DNA of 34,372 bases from JAVBRU01 sp031547595. GTDB taxonomy: Bacteria; Bacillota; Clostridia; Christensenellales; Aristaeellaceae. The stretch is from the NCBI GenBank assembly GCA_031547595.1, contig JAVBRU010000084.1, positions 1 to 34,372 of the forward strand. The letters are read 5' to 3'. The translations under genes were made by a program, and so were the position numbers. This document shows, piece by piece, positions 8,292-15,061 of the stretch. How positions within the stretch are numbered: position 1 is the stretch's first letter; the number at the start of each line of letters is the position of its first letter. The notes beneath the pieces are model-generated. The model searched no databases, had not been told where the DNA came from, and saw only the letters and a program-made list of their open reading frames with translations.

Positions 8292-9496
8292 CACAAGAAC
8301 AATGGAAGGCGCTGTATGGCGACGCGCCGAGTCAATTCACCCGTTGCGCCAAGCGCACGGTTTCCAAAATGCAGCGGCAAAAGCCGCCCTACAGGCCAAG
8401 CCGCGCATCGGCGGCGGTGCTGATGGCGCTTTGCGCCATCGCGGTGGCGCTGGTAGTTGAATGGCCGTTCTTCCGCGATACCCTGTTGCCCGCCGGGCAG
8501 GACACGCCGCTCTCCGCCCTTGCGGCAGAGCCTACGCCAATCATCCCCGCCGCGCAGGACACCTTCCTGATGGACAGCTTGGCGGAGATGTACGGATATG
8601 ATATGTCACATCTGGCAACGCTGATTGACAATCATCCCGCGCAGCAGAGCGTCTTTTACCGCTATGCGCAGATGTCAGTCGATCAGATGCTGTGGGACGG
8701 AGAAAACTTGTATCTAGCGGTGAGCGTTACGCCCAAAGAAGGCTATTATCTGGTCGATTTTGATGCAGAAGCAGAGCTTCGCGCCGCGCAGGAGGCCAGC
8801 GCAAATGCAGAAAATCGTCAAGTCATCTATCCTATCATCTCGTGCATTGACCCTGACGGTTTCTTCGCAACACTCTCGTGCGTATATGACGCCGGCTCTA
8901 TGCGGTCTTGTGTCAAGATCCATGCACCCTATTATGAAGACGGCTTTGGCGAGGATCTGCTGGTAGCCCTCAAGCTGAGCATCCATCCCCTTACCAAGAA
9001 AGATGTGGCCCCCTTCGCCTGCGGGTATGCCCTCTTTACAGCAACCATGAAGAGTAAACCACTCTTGTATACCGGCCAATTTGTCAAGTCATATATCAGC
9101 TCAAAGTCGGTCAATACCATGCCCTTTGATGTGGTATACGTTGATGTTATATCAACGCCTGTCGAAACAAAAGTGAAATACCAGTATCGATTGACAAATG
9201 TGTCCCCTGCCGACTCCCTGTATGTGGCACTTGAATGGTTGGATGAAAATGCAATGCCTTATGCACAAGCCAATAAGAAGGCAAACGAAGATGATTGGAC
9301 CACTTGGACGAACGATTCCTATCATGGCTATGTGGAAAAAACCGCGACATATGAGGGGCGCAGTGATATTCCGGAAAGCATGATGCTGCGGTTCTATGAC
9401 GACAGAACGGATCAAGAAATGACAGTTCTTCTATTTATTATGAAGGACCAAGGCGACAACTTTGATGGGAATGTCAAAACGTTTTCACTGAATTAA
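8288..9496 (+). CDS. Putative membrane anti-sigma/sensor protein (unit A)
   Basis: 402 residues: a short basic cytoplasmic N-terminus (1-38), one membrane helix (about 39-58) and a large predicted extracytoplasmic region. The coupling to the preceding ECF gene and the topology argue for an anti-sigma factor. No HxxxCxxC zinc anti-sigma motif is seen, so this is inference. The outer region is clearly homologous to that of unit B (shared pieces DMSHL-TLID, VTPKE-YYLVDF, NAENRQ-IYP-ISC). Its cytoplasmic part (FTRCAKRTVSKM) differs from units B-D, in step with its divergent sigma factor. The nature of the signal is unknown. Confidence 0.8.
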   Translation: MTQEQWKALYGDAPSQFTRCAKRTVSKMQRQKPPYRPSRASAAVLMALCAIAVALVVEWPFFRDTLLPAGQDTPLSALAAEPTPIIPAAQDTFLMDSLAEMYGYDMSHLATLIDNHPAQQSVFYRYAQMSVDQMLWDGENLYLAVSVTPKEGYYLVDFDAEAELRAAQEASANAENRQVIYPIISCIDPDGFFATLSCVYDAGSMRSCVKIHAPYYEDGFGEDLLVALKLSIHPLTKKDVAPFACGYALFTATMKSKPLLYTGQFVKSYISSKSVNTMPFDVVYVDVISTPVETKVKYQYRLTNVSPADSLYVALEWLDENAMPYAQANKKANEDDWTTWTNDSYHGYVEKTATYEGRSDIPESMMLRFYDDRTDQEMTVLLFIMKDQGDNFDGNVKTFSLN

Positions 9497-9507
9497 TTGT
9501 AGCATCA

Positions 9508-9555
9508 CCTGCCGGAAGCGCAAACATTGCAATTCCTGCAGGCTTTTGCTATAAT
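9508..9555 (+). promoter_or_regulatory. Overlapping terminator hairpin and promoter, copy 1
   Basis: CCTGCCGGAA (9508-9517) pairs with TTCCTGCAGG (9533-9542), followed by CTTTT, which looks like a terminator for unit A. The loop ends with a -35 TTGCAA (9527-9532), and after 17 bases comes TATAAT (9550-9555). The same composite element recurs at 12385 and 14431. Confidence 0.75.
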
Positions 9556-9593
9556 CAGCTCGCCAATATTTTGCAGTACAGGAGAATGCTTTT

Positions 9594-9635
9594 ATGTGGA
9601 ACCACCTGCTGATGGGAACCAACAGAATTCGCTAA
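9594..9635 (+). pseudogene. Very short ORF, apparently cut off by the 168-bp repeat
   Basis: A 13-codon frame (MWNHLLMGTNRIR) follows a good promoter (TATAAT at 9550) and GGAGA eight bases before its ATG. It stops at a TAA contributed by the edge of the 168-bp repeat. The simplest reading is the 5' remnant of a gene interrupted by the repeat or lost through rearrangement. A genuine leader peptide cannot be excluded. The peptide is too short to identify. Confidence 0.35.
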
Positions 9636-9798
9636 TACTAATGAGCTTCTAAAATCGATACAAAGCAGGCGTGAATTTTTCGTCAAGGCAAACGTAGAAT
9701 TCGCAGGAATAGCAGCGCTATTTCAAGAATTCGGAGTGCCGCATTGGCGGAAAAGGCATGTCTGCGACTATCGATTTTAGATGCGATTTAGTATAAGC
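9631..9798. repeat. 168-bp palindromic repeat element, copy 1
   Basis: Matches 14250-14417 over the full 168 bases with five substitutions and no indel. The outer 30 bases of the two ends are inverted repeats with 25 matches, including a perfect 13-base TCTAAAATCGATA. Imperfect pairing continues to the centre, where AATAGC and GCTATT face each other around a three-base loop, so the whole unit can fold into one long hairpin. It encodes no protein. It resembles a MITE or other non-autonomous palindromic element. No target duplication could be assigned. Confidence 0.88.
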
Positions 9799-9819
9799 TG
9801 ATTTGCCATTGCGGAAGCG

Positions 9820-9841
9820 GCCTGCGCGCGCAGGCTTGTTT
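9820..9841 (+). terminator. Possible weak terminator
   Basis: GCCTGC and GCAGGC form a 6-bp stem around GCGC, followed by the T-rich stretch TTGTTTGGTTT. It lies just before the kinase-like gene. No convincing promoter was found between it and that gene. Confidence 0.35.
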
Positions 9842-9875
9842 GGTTTCCCAAAACATAATCATCAGGAGGGACCCC

Positions 9876-10541
9876 ATGAACATCACGAATAACATCCTCA
9901 AGGAATGCCTGAAAAACGTATATTTTATCAATGGAACCGCCTATGCGGGCAAATCCACCATGGTGCGCATGCTGGCGCAAAAACATGATATGATTTTTTG
10001 CGGCGAGAACTATCATGACGATCTAGCGGTTCGCGCCGCAACGCCGGAGCACCAGCCAGGCCTGTGCTATTTTCGCACCATGAAAAGCTGGCAGGAGTTT
10101 ATCAATCGCACGCCGGAGGAGTATCAGCGCTGGATTGACGATACTGCTGTAGAAGCCGGAGAGCTCGAGGTGGCGGAGCTGCTGCGGCTGTCCGCCTACG
10201 GCAAGAAAATCATTGCGGACACCAACCTGTCGGTGGATATCCTGCGCGAAATATCGGATTATCACCGCGTCGCCCTGATGCTGAGCCCGCAGAGCATGTC
10301 TGTGGATCGCTTTTTTGAGCGTGAGGACGTGGACAAACAGTTTATCCTGCGTCAAATTCAGGCGGCGGAAAATCCGCAAAAGACGATGGAGAACTACCGC
10401 GCATGCATTGCCCGCATCAACCGCCCGGAGGTGTACCAGCAGTTTGAAAGCAGCGGTTTCTTTTTGATCAAGCGCGAGGACACGGCAAGGGATACACGCC
10501 AGGAGGTGCTGGCGGCATTGGAGGCGCACTTCGGCCTATAA
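9876..10541 (+). CDS. P-loop nucleotide kinase-like protein
   Basis: 221 residues from the ATG at 9876, which has AGGAGGG about six bases upstream. The N-terminus holds a P-loop, VYFINGTAYAGKST, with GTAYAGKS at residues 20-27, placing it among small adenylate/shikimate-kinase-like NTPases. The rest has no motif that would fix a substrate; a DR-like lid segment (SVDRFFEREDVDKQFILRQI) is compatible with a small-molecule kinase. The gene stands between the truncated short ORF with its repeat and sigma unit B. Its TAA stop lies inside the TATAAT left at the head of unit B, suggesting that it was inserted into the array. Its role is unknown. Confidence 0.75.
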   Translation: MNITNNILKECLKNVYFINGTAYAGKSTMVRMLAQKHDMIFCGENYHDDLAVRAATPEHQPGLCYFRTMKSWQEFINRTPEEYQRWIDDTAVEAGELEVAELLRLSAYGKKIIADTNLSVDILREISDYHRVALMLSPQSMSVDRFFEREDVDKQFILRQIQAAENPQKTMENYRACIARINRPEVYQQFESSGFFLIKREDTARDTRQEVLAALEAHFGL

Positions 10542-10567
10542 TATTTTTGCATCACACTAACAAATCC

Positions 10568-10602
10568 GCCCATCCCCTCGTCTAATCGGTGAGGGGGTGG
10601 GC
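10568..10602 (+). promoter_or_regulatory. Conserved leader hairpin before sigma B
   Basis: GCCCATCCCCTC pairs with GAGGGGGTGGGC (12 bp with one T-G pair) around an 11-base loop containing TCTAATCGG. It ends 17 bases before the chosen start codon. Related hairpins with the same loop precede sigma C and D. Confidence 0.7.
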
Positions 10603-10619
10603 AAATAATGGAGGTTGTC

Positions 10620-11126
10620 ATGGTACCGGACGACATCCAGGAGCAGCAGCTTGACCACATGATAGCGTTGTACGAGCAGGATTTGCTTCGTATGAGCTAT
10701 ATCTATTTGCGCGACCCGGTGCTGGCAGAGGACGCGGTGCAGGAGACCTTTGTCAAGGCTTTCAGGAGCCTGGACGGCTTTCGGGGCGACAGCAACGAAA
10801 AGACCTGGCTGATGCGCATTGCGATGAACACCTGCAAGGACATGCGCCGCACGGGGTGGTTCCGATTTGTGGACCGCAACGTGTGCCTCGAAAACCTGCC
10901 CGAGGCGAGCTGTGATTTTACCGCTGTCGATGATACATTGATCACGGAAATCATGCGGCTGCCGCGCAAGCAGATGGAGGTTGTGCTGCTGTATTATTAT
11001 CAGGAAATGACGGCGCAGGAGATTGCAAAGGCGCTGGGCATCACCGTTCCCAGCGTTTCGGGGCGGCTGAAGCGTGCCAGAGAGCAGCTGAAAAAGGCAC
11101 TGGAAGGAGGGCGGGCAGATGGGTAA
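10620..11126 (+). CDS. ECF sigma factor (unit B)
   Basis: 168 residues from the ATG at 10620, beginning MVPDDIQEQQ. An ATG 12 bases upstream is in frame, but only the chosen one has GGAGG at proper spacing, and the same choice fits all three copies. Region 2 includes AEDAVQETFVKAFRSLDGF and KTWLMRIAMNTCKDMRR; region 4 includes LPRKQMEVVLLYYYQ and VPSVSGRLKRAREQLKK. Units C and D are near-identical. It overlaps the anti-sigma gene by eight bases. A TATAAT (10537-10542) lies upstream, but the -35/hairpin half found before C and D is missing here, so its promoter is uncertain. Confidence 0.93.
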   Translation: MVPDDIQEQQLDHMIALYEQDLLRMSYIYLRDPVLAEDAVQETFVKAFRSLDGFRGDSNEKTWLMRIAMNTCKDMRRTGWFRFVDRNVCLENLPEASCDFTAVDDTLITEIMRLPRKQMEVVLLYYYQEMTAQEIAKALGITVPSVSGRLKRAREQLKKALEGGRADG

Positions 11127-12366
11127 CGAAACGTTTGAAAAGGATATTCGCCATGCGGTGGATGCGCGCCTGGCCGGCATGGCGGGAAGGCCCGACCGCC
11201 GTGAACGGGTGCTGCGGCAAGCGAAAGGAGAAATAAAAGTGAAAAGAAAATTGTCAACCGGCCTGGTGATTGCGTTGGCGTTTGTGGCAGTGGCAGTTGC
11301 GGCATTGGCGATGGAGCTGCCGCACTTGAATGACTTGCTCACGCCTGCAGGACAGGATGCGCCGCCCTTCGCCGCCACGGCGGAGCCTGCGGGGATCATT
11401 CCCACCGTGCAGGATACATTCCTGGTGGATAGTTTGGCAGATGTATACGGCTATGATATGTCCCATCTGACAACGTTGATTGACTATAACCCCACCTATC
11501 AAAGCATACAATCTGCTTATGCACATATGGTGGCCGATCAAGCGCTATGGGATGGAGAACACCTCTATCTGTCTGTGAACGTCACGCCCAAGGAAAACTA
11601 CTATCTTGTTGATTTCTATGCAGACGCAGAAATCCGCGCCGCGCAGGAAGCAAGCGCAAACGCGGAAAACCGACAAATCATCTACCCCGTCATCTCGTGT
11701 GACGAACCGGGCGACTCGACCAGAAAACTATCCGTTGTTTATGATGCTGGTTCCATACGGTATTGCGTCATGATACAAGCGCCTTGCGATGATTATGGCA
11801 CCTCCGAGGGGCTACTGGTTTGCCTCAAGCTGAAACTTCATCTTTCCACTGCCGAAGAAACCAAGTACTTGGACTATGTGTCGCCCGACAGTTGTGCATA
11901 TGTCCTATTTTCTGTAACAATGAAGGGAGTCCCCCTATTATACTACGGTGCGGAATATTCAAAAGCGCGGTACTATAATGCAAGCAACAACAACACCGCT
12001 TCTCCTTTTGAAAGCGTTTCCGTTCGTGTCACCTCAACACTTGTAGCCACGCGCGTTGAGTATTATTACCGTTTGTCCGGCATAAAGCCTGAGGACAGCA
12101 GTTATGTCAATCTCCAGTGGCTGGACGAAAGCGGCGAACCCTATCCCCTGCCGAAAAAGGAAAGTCTTGTAGGTTCCCCTGGGTTTGGTTATTCAGGAGG
12201 ATCCTATGGAACTGCCAACAAGACGGTGATCTACGAAGGACGCGCAAGTATACCCGAAACGATGATACTGCGGTTTGTTGATCTTAATACAGGGAAAGAG
12301 ATTGACACTTTCACGCTGGATGTAAGAGACGAACGTGATTACTATGCAGAGATTATATACTATTAA
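11119..12366 (+). CDS. Putative membrane anti-sigma/sensor protein (unit B)
   Basis: 415 residues. The cytoplasmic N-terminus (about 1-45, with RHAVDARLAG and VLRQAKGEIKVKRKLS) is shared with units C and D. One membrane helix (about 46-65) leads to a large outer region that starts GQDAPPFAATAEPAGIIPTV and is homologous to unit A over most of its length. The outer region ends with a beta-rich part (YYRLSGIKPEDSSYVNLQWL). The eight-base overlap with the sigma gene indicates coupled translation. An in-frame GTG at 11239 follows AAAGGAGA, so an internal start just before the membrane helix is possible. The anti-sigma function is inferred from context and topology. Confidence 0.8.
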   Translation: MGNETFEKDIRHAVDARLAGMAGRPDRRERVLRQAKGEIKVKRKLSTGLVIALAFVAVAVAALAMELPHLNDLLTPAGQDAPPFAATAEPAGIIPTVQDTFLVDSLADVYGYDMSHLTTLIDYNPTYQSIQSAYAHMVADQALWDGEHLYLSVNVTPKENYYLVDFYADAEIRAAQEASANAENRQIIYPVISCDEPGDSTRKLSVVYDAGSIRYCVMIQAPCDDYGTSEGLLVCLKLKLHLSTAEETKYLDYVSPDSCAYVLFSVTMKGVPLLYYGAEYSKARYYNASNNNTASPFESVSVRVTSTLVATRVEYYYRLSGIKPEDSSYVNLQWLDESGEPYPLPKKESLVGSPGFGYSGGSYGTANKTVIYEGRASIPETMILRFVDLNTGKEIDTFTLDVRDERDYYAEIIYY

Positions 12367-12384
12367 CCATAAAATGTAAATAGA

Positions 12385-12434
12385 AACCTGCCTGAAACGC
12401 AAAAATTGCAATTCCGGCAGGTTTTTGCTATAAT
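12385..12434 (+). promoter_or_regulatory. Overlapping terminator hairpin and promoter, copy 2
   Basis: AACCTGCCTGAA pairs with TTCCGGCAGGTT (one mismatch), followed by TTTT: a terminator for unit B. The loop and descending stem also carry TTGCAA (12406-12411), a 17-base spacer and TATAAT (12429-12434), which should start the unit C transcript. Confidence 0.8.
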
Positions 12435-12458
12435 TTTTATCACACATAAACAAATCCA

Positions 12459-12491
12459 TCACCCCCTCCGTCTAATCGGCGAAGGGGGTGA
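12459..12491 (+). promoter_or_regulatory. Conserved leader hairpin before sigma C
   Basis: TCACCCCCT (12459-12467) pairs with AGGGGGTGA (12483-12491). An inner CCG/CGG closes the loop TCTAAT. The right arm ends 19 bases before the sigma C start and next to its ribosome-binding site. Confidence 0.7.
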
Positions 12492-12510
12492 GCGGAGAAT
12501 GGAGGGCGTC

Positions 12511-13017
12511 ATGGTGCCGGACGGCATCCAGGAACAGCAGCTTGGCCGCATGATGGCGCTGTACGAGCGGGACTTGCTGCGCATGAGTTACGTCTACTTG
12601 CATGACCTTGCACTGGCGGAGGACGCAGTGCAGGAGACATTCGTCAAGGCGTATCGAAATCTCGACAGCTTTCGGGGCGACAGCAGCGAGAAAACCTGGC
12701 TGATGCGCATTGCGATGAACACCTGCAAGGACATGCGCCGCACAGGATGGTTCAGGTTTGTAGACCGCAAGGTCAGCCTCGACAACCTGCCTGAGGCCAG
12801 CTATGATTTTTCTGCCGAAGATGATACGTTGACCGCAGAAATTATGCAGCTGCCGCGCAAGCAAATGGAGGTCGTGCTATTGTACTATTACCAGGGGATG
12901 ACGGTGTATGAGGTTGCCAGTGCGCTTGACATCGCCGTTCCCAGCGTTTCAGCGCGGCTGAAGCGTGCCAGAGAGCAGCTGAAAGTGGTGCTGGAAGGAG
13001 GGCAAGTAGATGAGTAA
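12511..13017 (+). CDS. ECF sigma factor (unit C)
   Basis: 168 residues from ATG 12511 (MVPDGIQEQQLGRMM), preceded by GGAGGG. It differs from the unit B and D proteins at only a minority of positions spread along the chain. The DNA-contacting region 4 helix is VPSVSARLKRAREQL, the same as in D, while B has G in place of the A. Conserved regions 2 and 4 probably mean overlapping promoter recognition among the three paralogs. It is driven by the promoter at 12406-12434 and overlaps the anti-sigma start by eight bases. Confidence 0.93.
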   Translation: MVPDGIQEQQLGRMMALYERDLLRMSYVYLHDLALAEDAVQETFVKAYRNLDSFRGDSSEKTWLMRIAMNTCKDMRRTGWFRFVDRKVSLDNLPEASYDFSAEDDTLTAEIMQLPRKQMEVVLLYYYQGMTVYEVASALDIAVPSVSARLKRAREQLKVVLEGGQVDE

Positions 13018-14254
13018 TGATGCATTCCAAAACCGCATTCGCCAAGCGCTGGACGCCCGCCTGACCGGCGTGGCGGAAAAGCCCGGCTCCCTTGACAAGG
13101 TGCTGCGGCAGGCGAAAGGAGAAGTAAAGGTGAAAAAAAGGGTATCAATCGGCCTGGTGATTGCCCTGGTGCTTGTGGCAGTGGCCGCCGTGGTATTGGC
13201 GGCGGAGCTGCCGTTCTTGAAGGACACCCTTACCCCCGGACAGGATGCGCCGCTCTCTGCCGCCACGGCAGAGCCTGCCGGGATCATTCCCACCGTGCAG
13301 GATACATTCCTGGTAGATCGCTTGTCCCAAGTATATGGGGTTGATATGACGGGCCTGCAAGCAAAGGTACAAAACAATCTGCCGCAGGAGGGCATGCAAT
13401 CCGATTATGCAGATATGACGGTAGATCAAGTTTTGTGGGATGGCGTTTACATCTACATGTCTATCACCGTTACACCCAAGGGGAACTACTATCTGGCCGA
13501 TTACAATGTGGATCACTTGATGGGCGAAGGGACATTGGCCGCAGTAGAGGCCAGCGCAAAAGAAGCCAACCGCCCGCTGCGCTACATCGTGCTAGGCAGC
13601 CCGGAGTTGGAGCCGGACCACTTGGTGATCGAGCATCAGGACGGTGCGGTGCGCTTTTTTTCGAGGCTGAGGAACTGGGGGTATGGGGTCAGTGATGGAA
13701 GGTTTATCGGGATACTCCGCTTGACGGCTTTTACGAGTATAGAATATGTGCCCAACAGTACCAGTATTAAAACAGAAAGCCTGGGCTATGTGGTATACAG
13801 CGTGCCTTACAAGAGGTCAGCCATGAAGTATTACCGTGGGGAAAGATACTTTGTTGACACGCGTTACTTGCCCGAAGACACGGTTTTGCCATACGATCGT
13901 ACGCCCTTCCACTTAATCTCTGTTTACGTGGATGTGACAGCCACGGAAACGTTGATGGAAATCTGTTTCATAATGACAGACAAGGAATACCGGGATGCTG
14001 CCAATATCATAGTGGAGTGGCTGGACGAAAACGGAAACCCTTATCCGCACATAGAGAACGAGAAAGAGCTGGCCTATCGTTGGTACGAAGATAATAATTA
14101 TGACATTAATAACTATTATCGAATGGCGATGTACAAAGGCATGGAGGATTTCCCGGAAACAATCACTTTGCAATTCATAAACTCGAGCACAGGCGAGGTG
14201 ATCAATACCTTCTCCTTTGATATGGCCATCGTGCCACCGGAGGACTATAGCTAA
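13010..14254 (+). CDS. Putative membrane anti-sigma/sensor protein (unit C)
   Basis: 414 residues. The N-terminus (RIRQALDARLTGVAEKPGSL, then VLRQAKGEVKVKK), the membrane helix and the first part of the outer region (TAEPAGIIPTVQDTFLVDRL, then WDGVYIYMSITVTPKGNYYL) match unit B. From about residue 165 on the sequence is largely different, with LGSPELEPDHLVIEHQDGAV and a distinct C-terminal half that still ends in a similar beta-rich segment (IIVEWLDENGNPYPH). Its final Ser and stop codon come from the edge of the second 168-bp repeat, so the natural C-terminus may have been altered. An in-frame GTG at 13130 follows AAAGGAGAA. Confidence 0.8.
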   Translation: MSNDAFQNRIRQALDARLTGVAEKPGSLDKVLRQAKGEVKVKKRVSIGLVIALVLVAVAAVVLAAELPFLKDTLTPGQDAPLSAATAEPAGIIPTVQDTFLVDRLSQVYGVDMTGLQAKVQNNLPQEGMQSDYADMTVDQVLWDGVYIYMSITVTPKGNYYLADYNVDHLMGEGTLAAVEASAKEANRPLRYIVLGSPELEPDHLVIEHQDGAVRFFSRLRNWGYGVSDGRFIGILRLTAFTSIEYVPNSTSIKTESLGYVVYSVPYKRSAMKYYRGERYFVDTRYLPEDTVLPYDRTPFHLISVYVDVTATETLMEICFIMTDKEYRDAANIIVEWLDENGNPYPHIENEKELAYRWYEDNNYDINNYYRMAMYKGMEDFPETITLQFINSSTGEVINTFSFDMAIVPPEDYS

Positions 14255-14417
14255 TACTAATGAGCTTCTAAAATCGATACAAAGCAGGCGTGAATTTTTC
14301 GTCAAGGCAAACGTAGAATTCGAAGGAATAGCAGCGCTATTTCTAGAATTCGCAGTGCCGCATTGGCGGAAAAGGCACGTCGGCGACTATCGATTTTAGA
14401 TGCGATTTAGTATAAGC
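14250..14417. repeat. 168-bp palindromic repeat element, copy 2
   Basis: Same element as at 9631-9798, 163 of 168 bases identical. It begins in the last two codons of unit C and ends 13 bases before the next terminator/promoter hairpin. Both copies therefore lie at a junction between array units and in the same orientation. Some substitutions between the copies keep or restore arm pairing and others weaken it. Confidence 0.88.
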
Positions 14418-14430
14418 CGCATAAGGAGAA

Positions 14431-14479
14431 AGCCTGCCGGAAGCGCAAAATTGCAATTCCGGCAGGCTTTTGCTATAAT
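14431..14479 (+). promoter_or_regulatory. Overlapping terminator hairpin and promoter, copy 3
   Basis: AGCCTGCCGGAA (14431-14442) pairs perfectly over 12 bp with TTCCGGCAGGCT (14457-14468), then TTT. TTGCAA (14451-14456), a 17-base spacer and TATAAT (14474-14479) overlap it. This is the cleanest of the three copies and should drive unit D. Confidence 0.82.
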
Positions 14480-14504
14480 TTTTATCATACATAAACAAAT
14501 CCGT

Positions 14505-14536
14505 CTCACCCCCGTCTAATCGGTGAAGGGGGTGAG
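14505..14536 (+). promoter_or_regulatory. Conserved leader hairpin before sigma D
   Basis: CTCACCCCC (14505-14513) pairs with GGGGGTGAG (14528-14536) around a loop with GTCTAATCGG. Relative to copy B, one C-G pair has become T-A, a compensating change that supports a real RNA stem. Confidence 0.7.
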
Positions 14537-14554
14537 CAGGGAATGGAGGGCGTC

Positions 14555-15061
14555 ATGGTGCCGGACGGCATCCAGGAACAGCAGCTTGGCCGCATGATGG
14601 CGCTGTACGAGCGGGACTTGCTGCGCATGAGCTACGTATATCTGCGCGATTTGGCGCTGGCGGAGGACGCAGTGCAGGAGACATTCGTCAAGGCGTATCG
14701 AAATCTCGACAGCTTTCGGGGCGATAGCAACGAGAAAACCTGGCTGATGCGCATCGCGATGAACACCTGCAAGGACATGCGCCGCACAGGGTGGTTCCGC
14801 TATGTGGACCGCAAGGTCAGCCTTGACAACTTGCCCGAGGCAAGCTATGAATTTACCACTGCGGATGATACGTTGACCACGGAAATTATGCAGCTGCCGC
14901 GCAAGCAAATGGAGGTCGTGCTATTGTACTATTATCAGGGAATGACGGTGTATGAGATTGCAAAAGCACTGGACATCGCTGTTCCCAGCGTTTCGGCGCG
15001 GCTGAAGCGCGCCAGAGAGCAACTGAAAAAGGTGCTGGAGGGAGGGCAAGCAGATGAATAA
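14555..15061 (+). CDS. ECF sigma factor (unit D)
   Basis: 168 residues from ATG 14555 with GGAGGG upstream. Sequence and layout are as in units B and C: region 2 AEDAVQETFVKAYRNLDSF, region 4 QMEVVLLYYYQGMTVYEIAK and VPSVSARLKRAREQL. DNA identity with unit C is very high across the gene, pointing to recent tandem duplication or ongoing gene conversion. The partner gene starts eight bases before its stop. Confidence 0.93.
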   Translation: MVPDGIQEQQLGRMMALYERDLLRMSYVYLRDLALAEDAVQETFVKAYRNLDSFRGDSNEKTWLMRIAMNTCKDMRRTGWFRYVDRKVSLDNLPEASYEFTTADDTLTTEIMQLPRKQMEVVLLYYYQGMTVYEIAKALDIAVPSVSARLKRAREQLKKVLEGGQADE

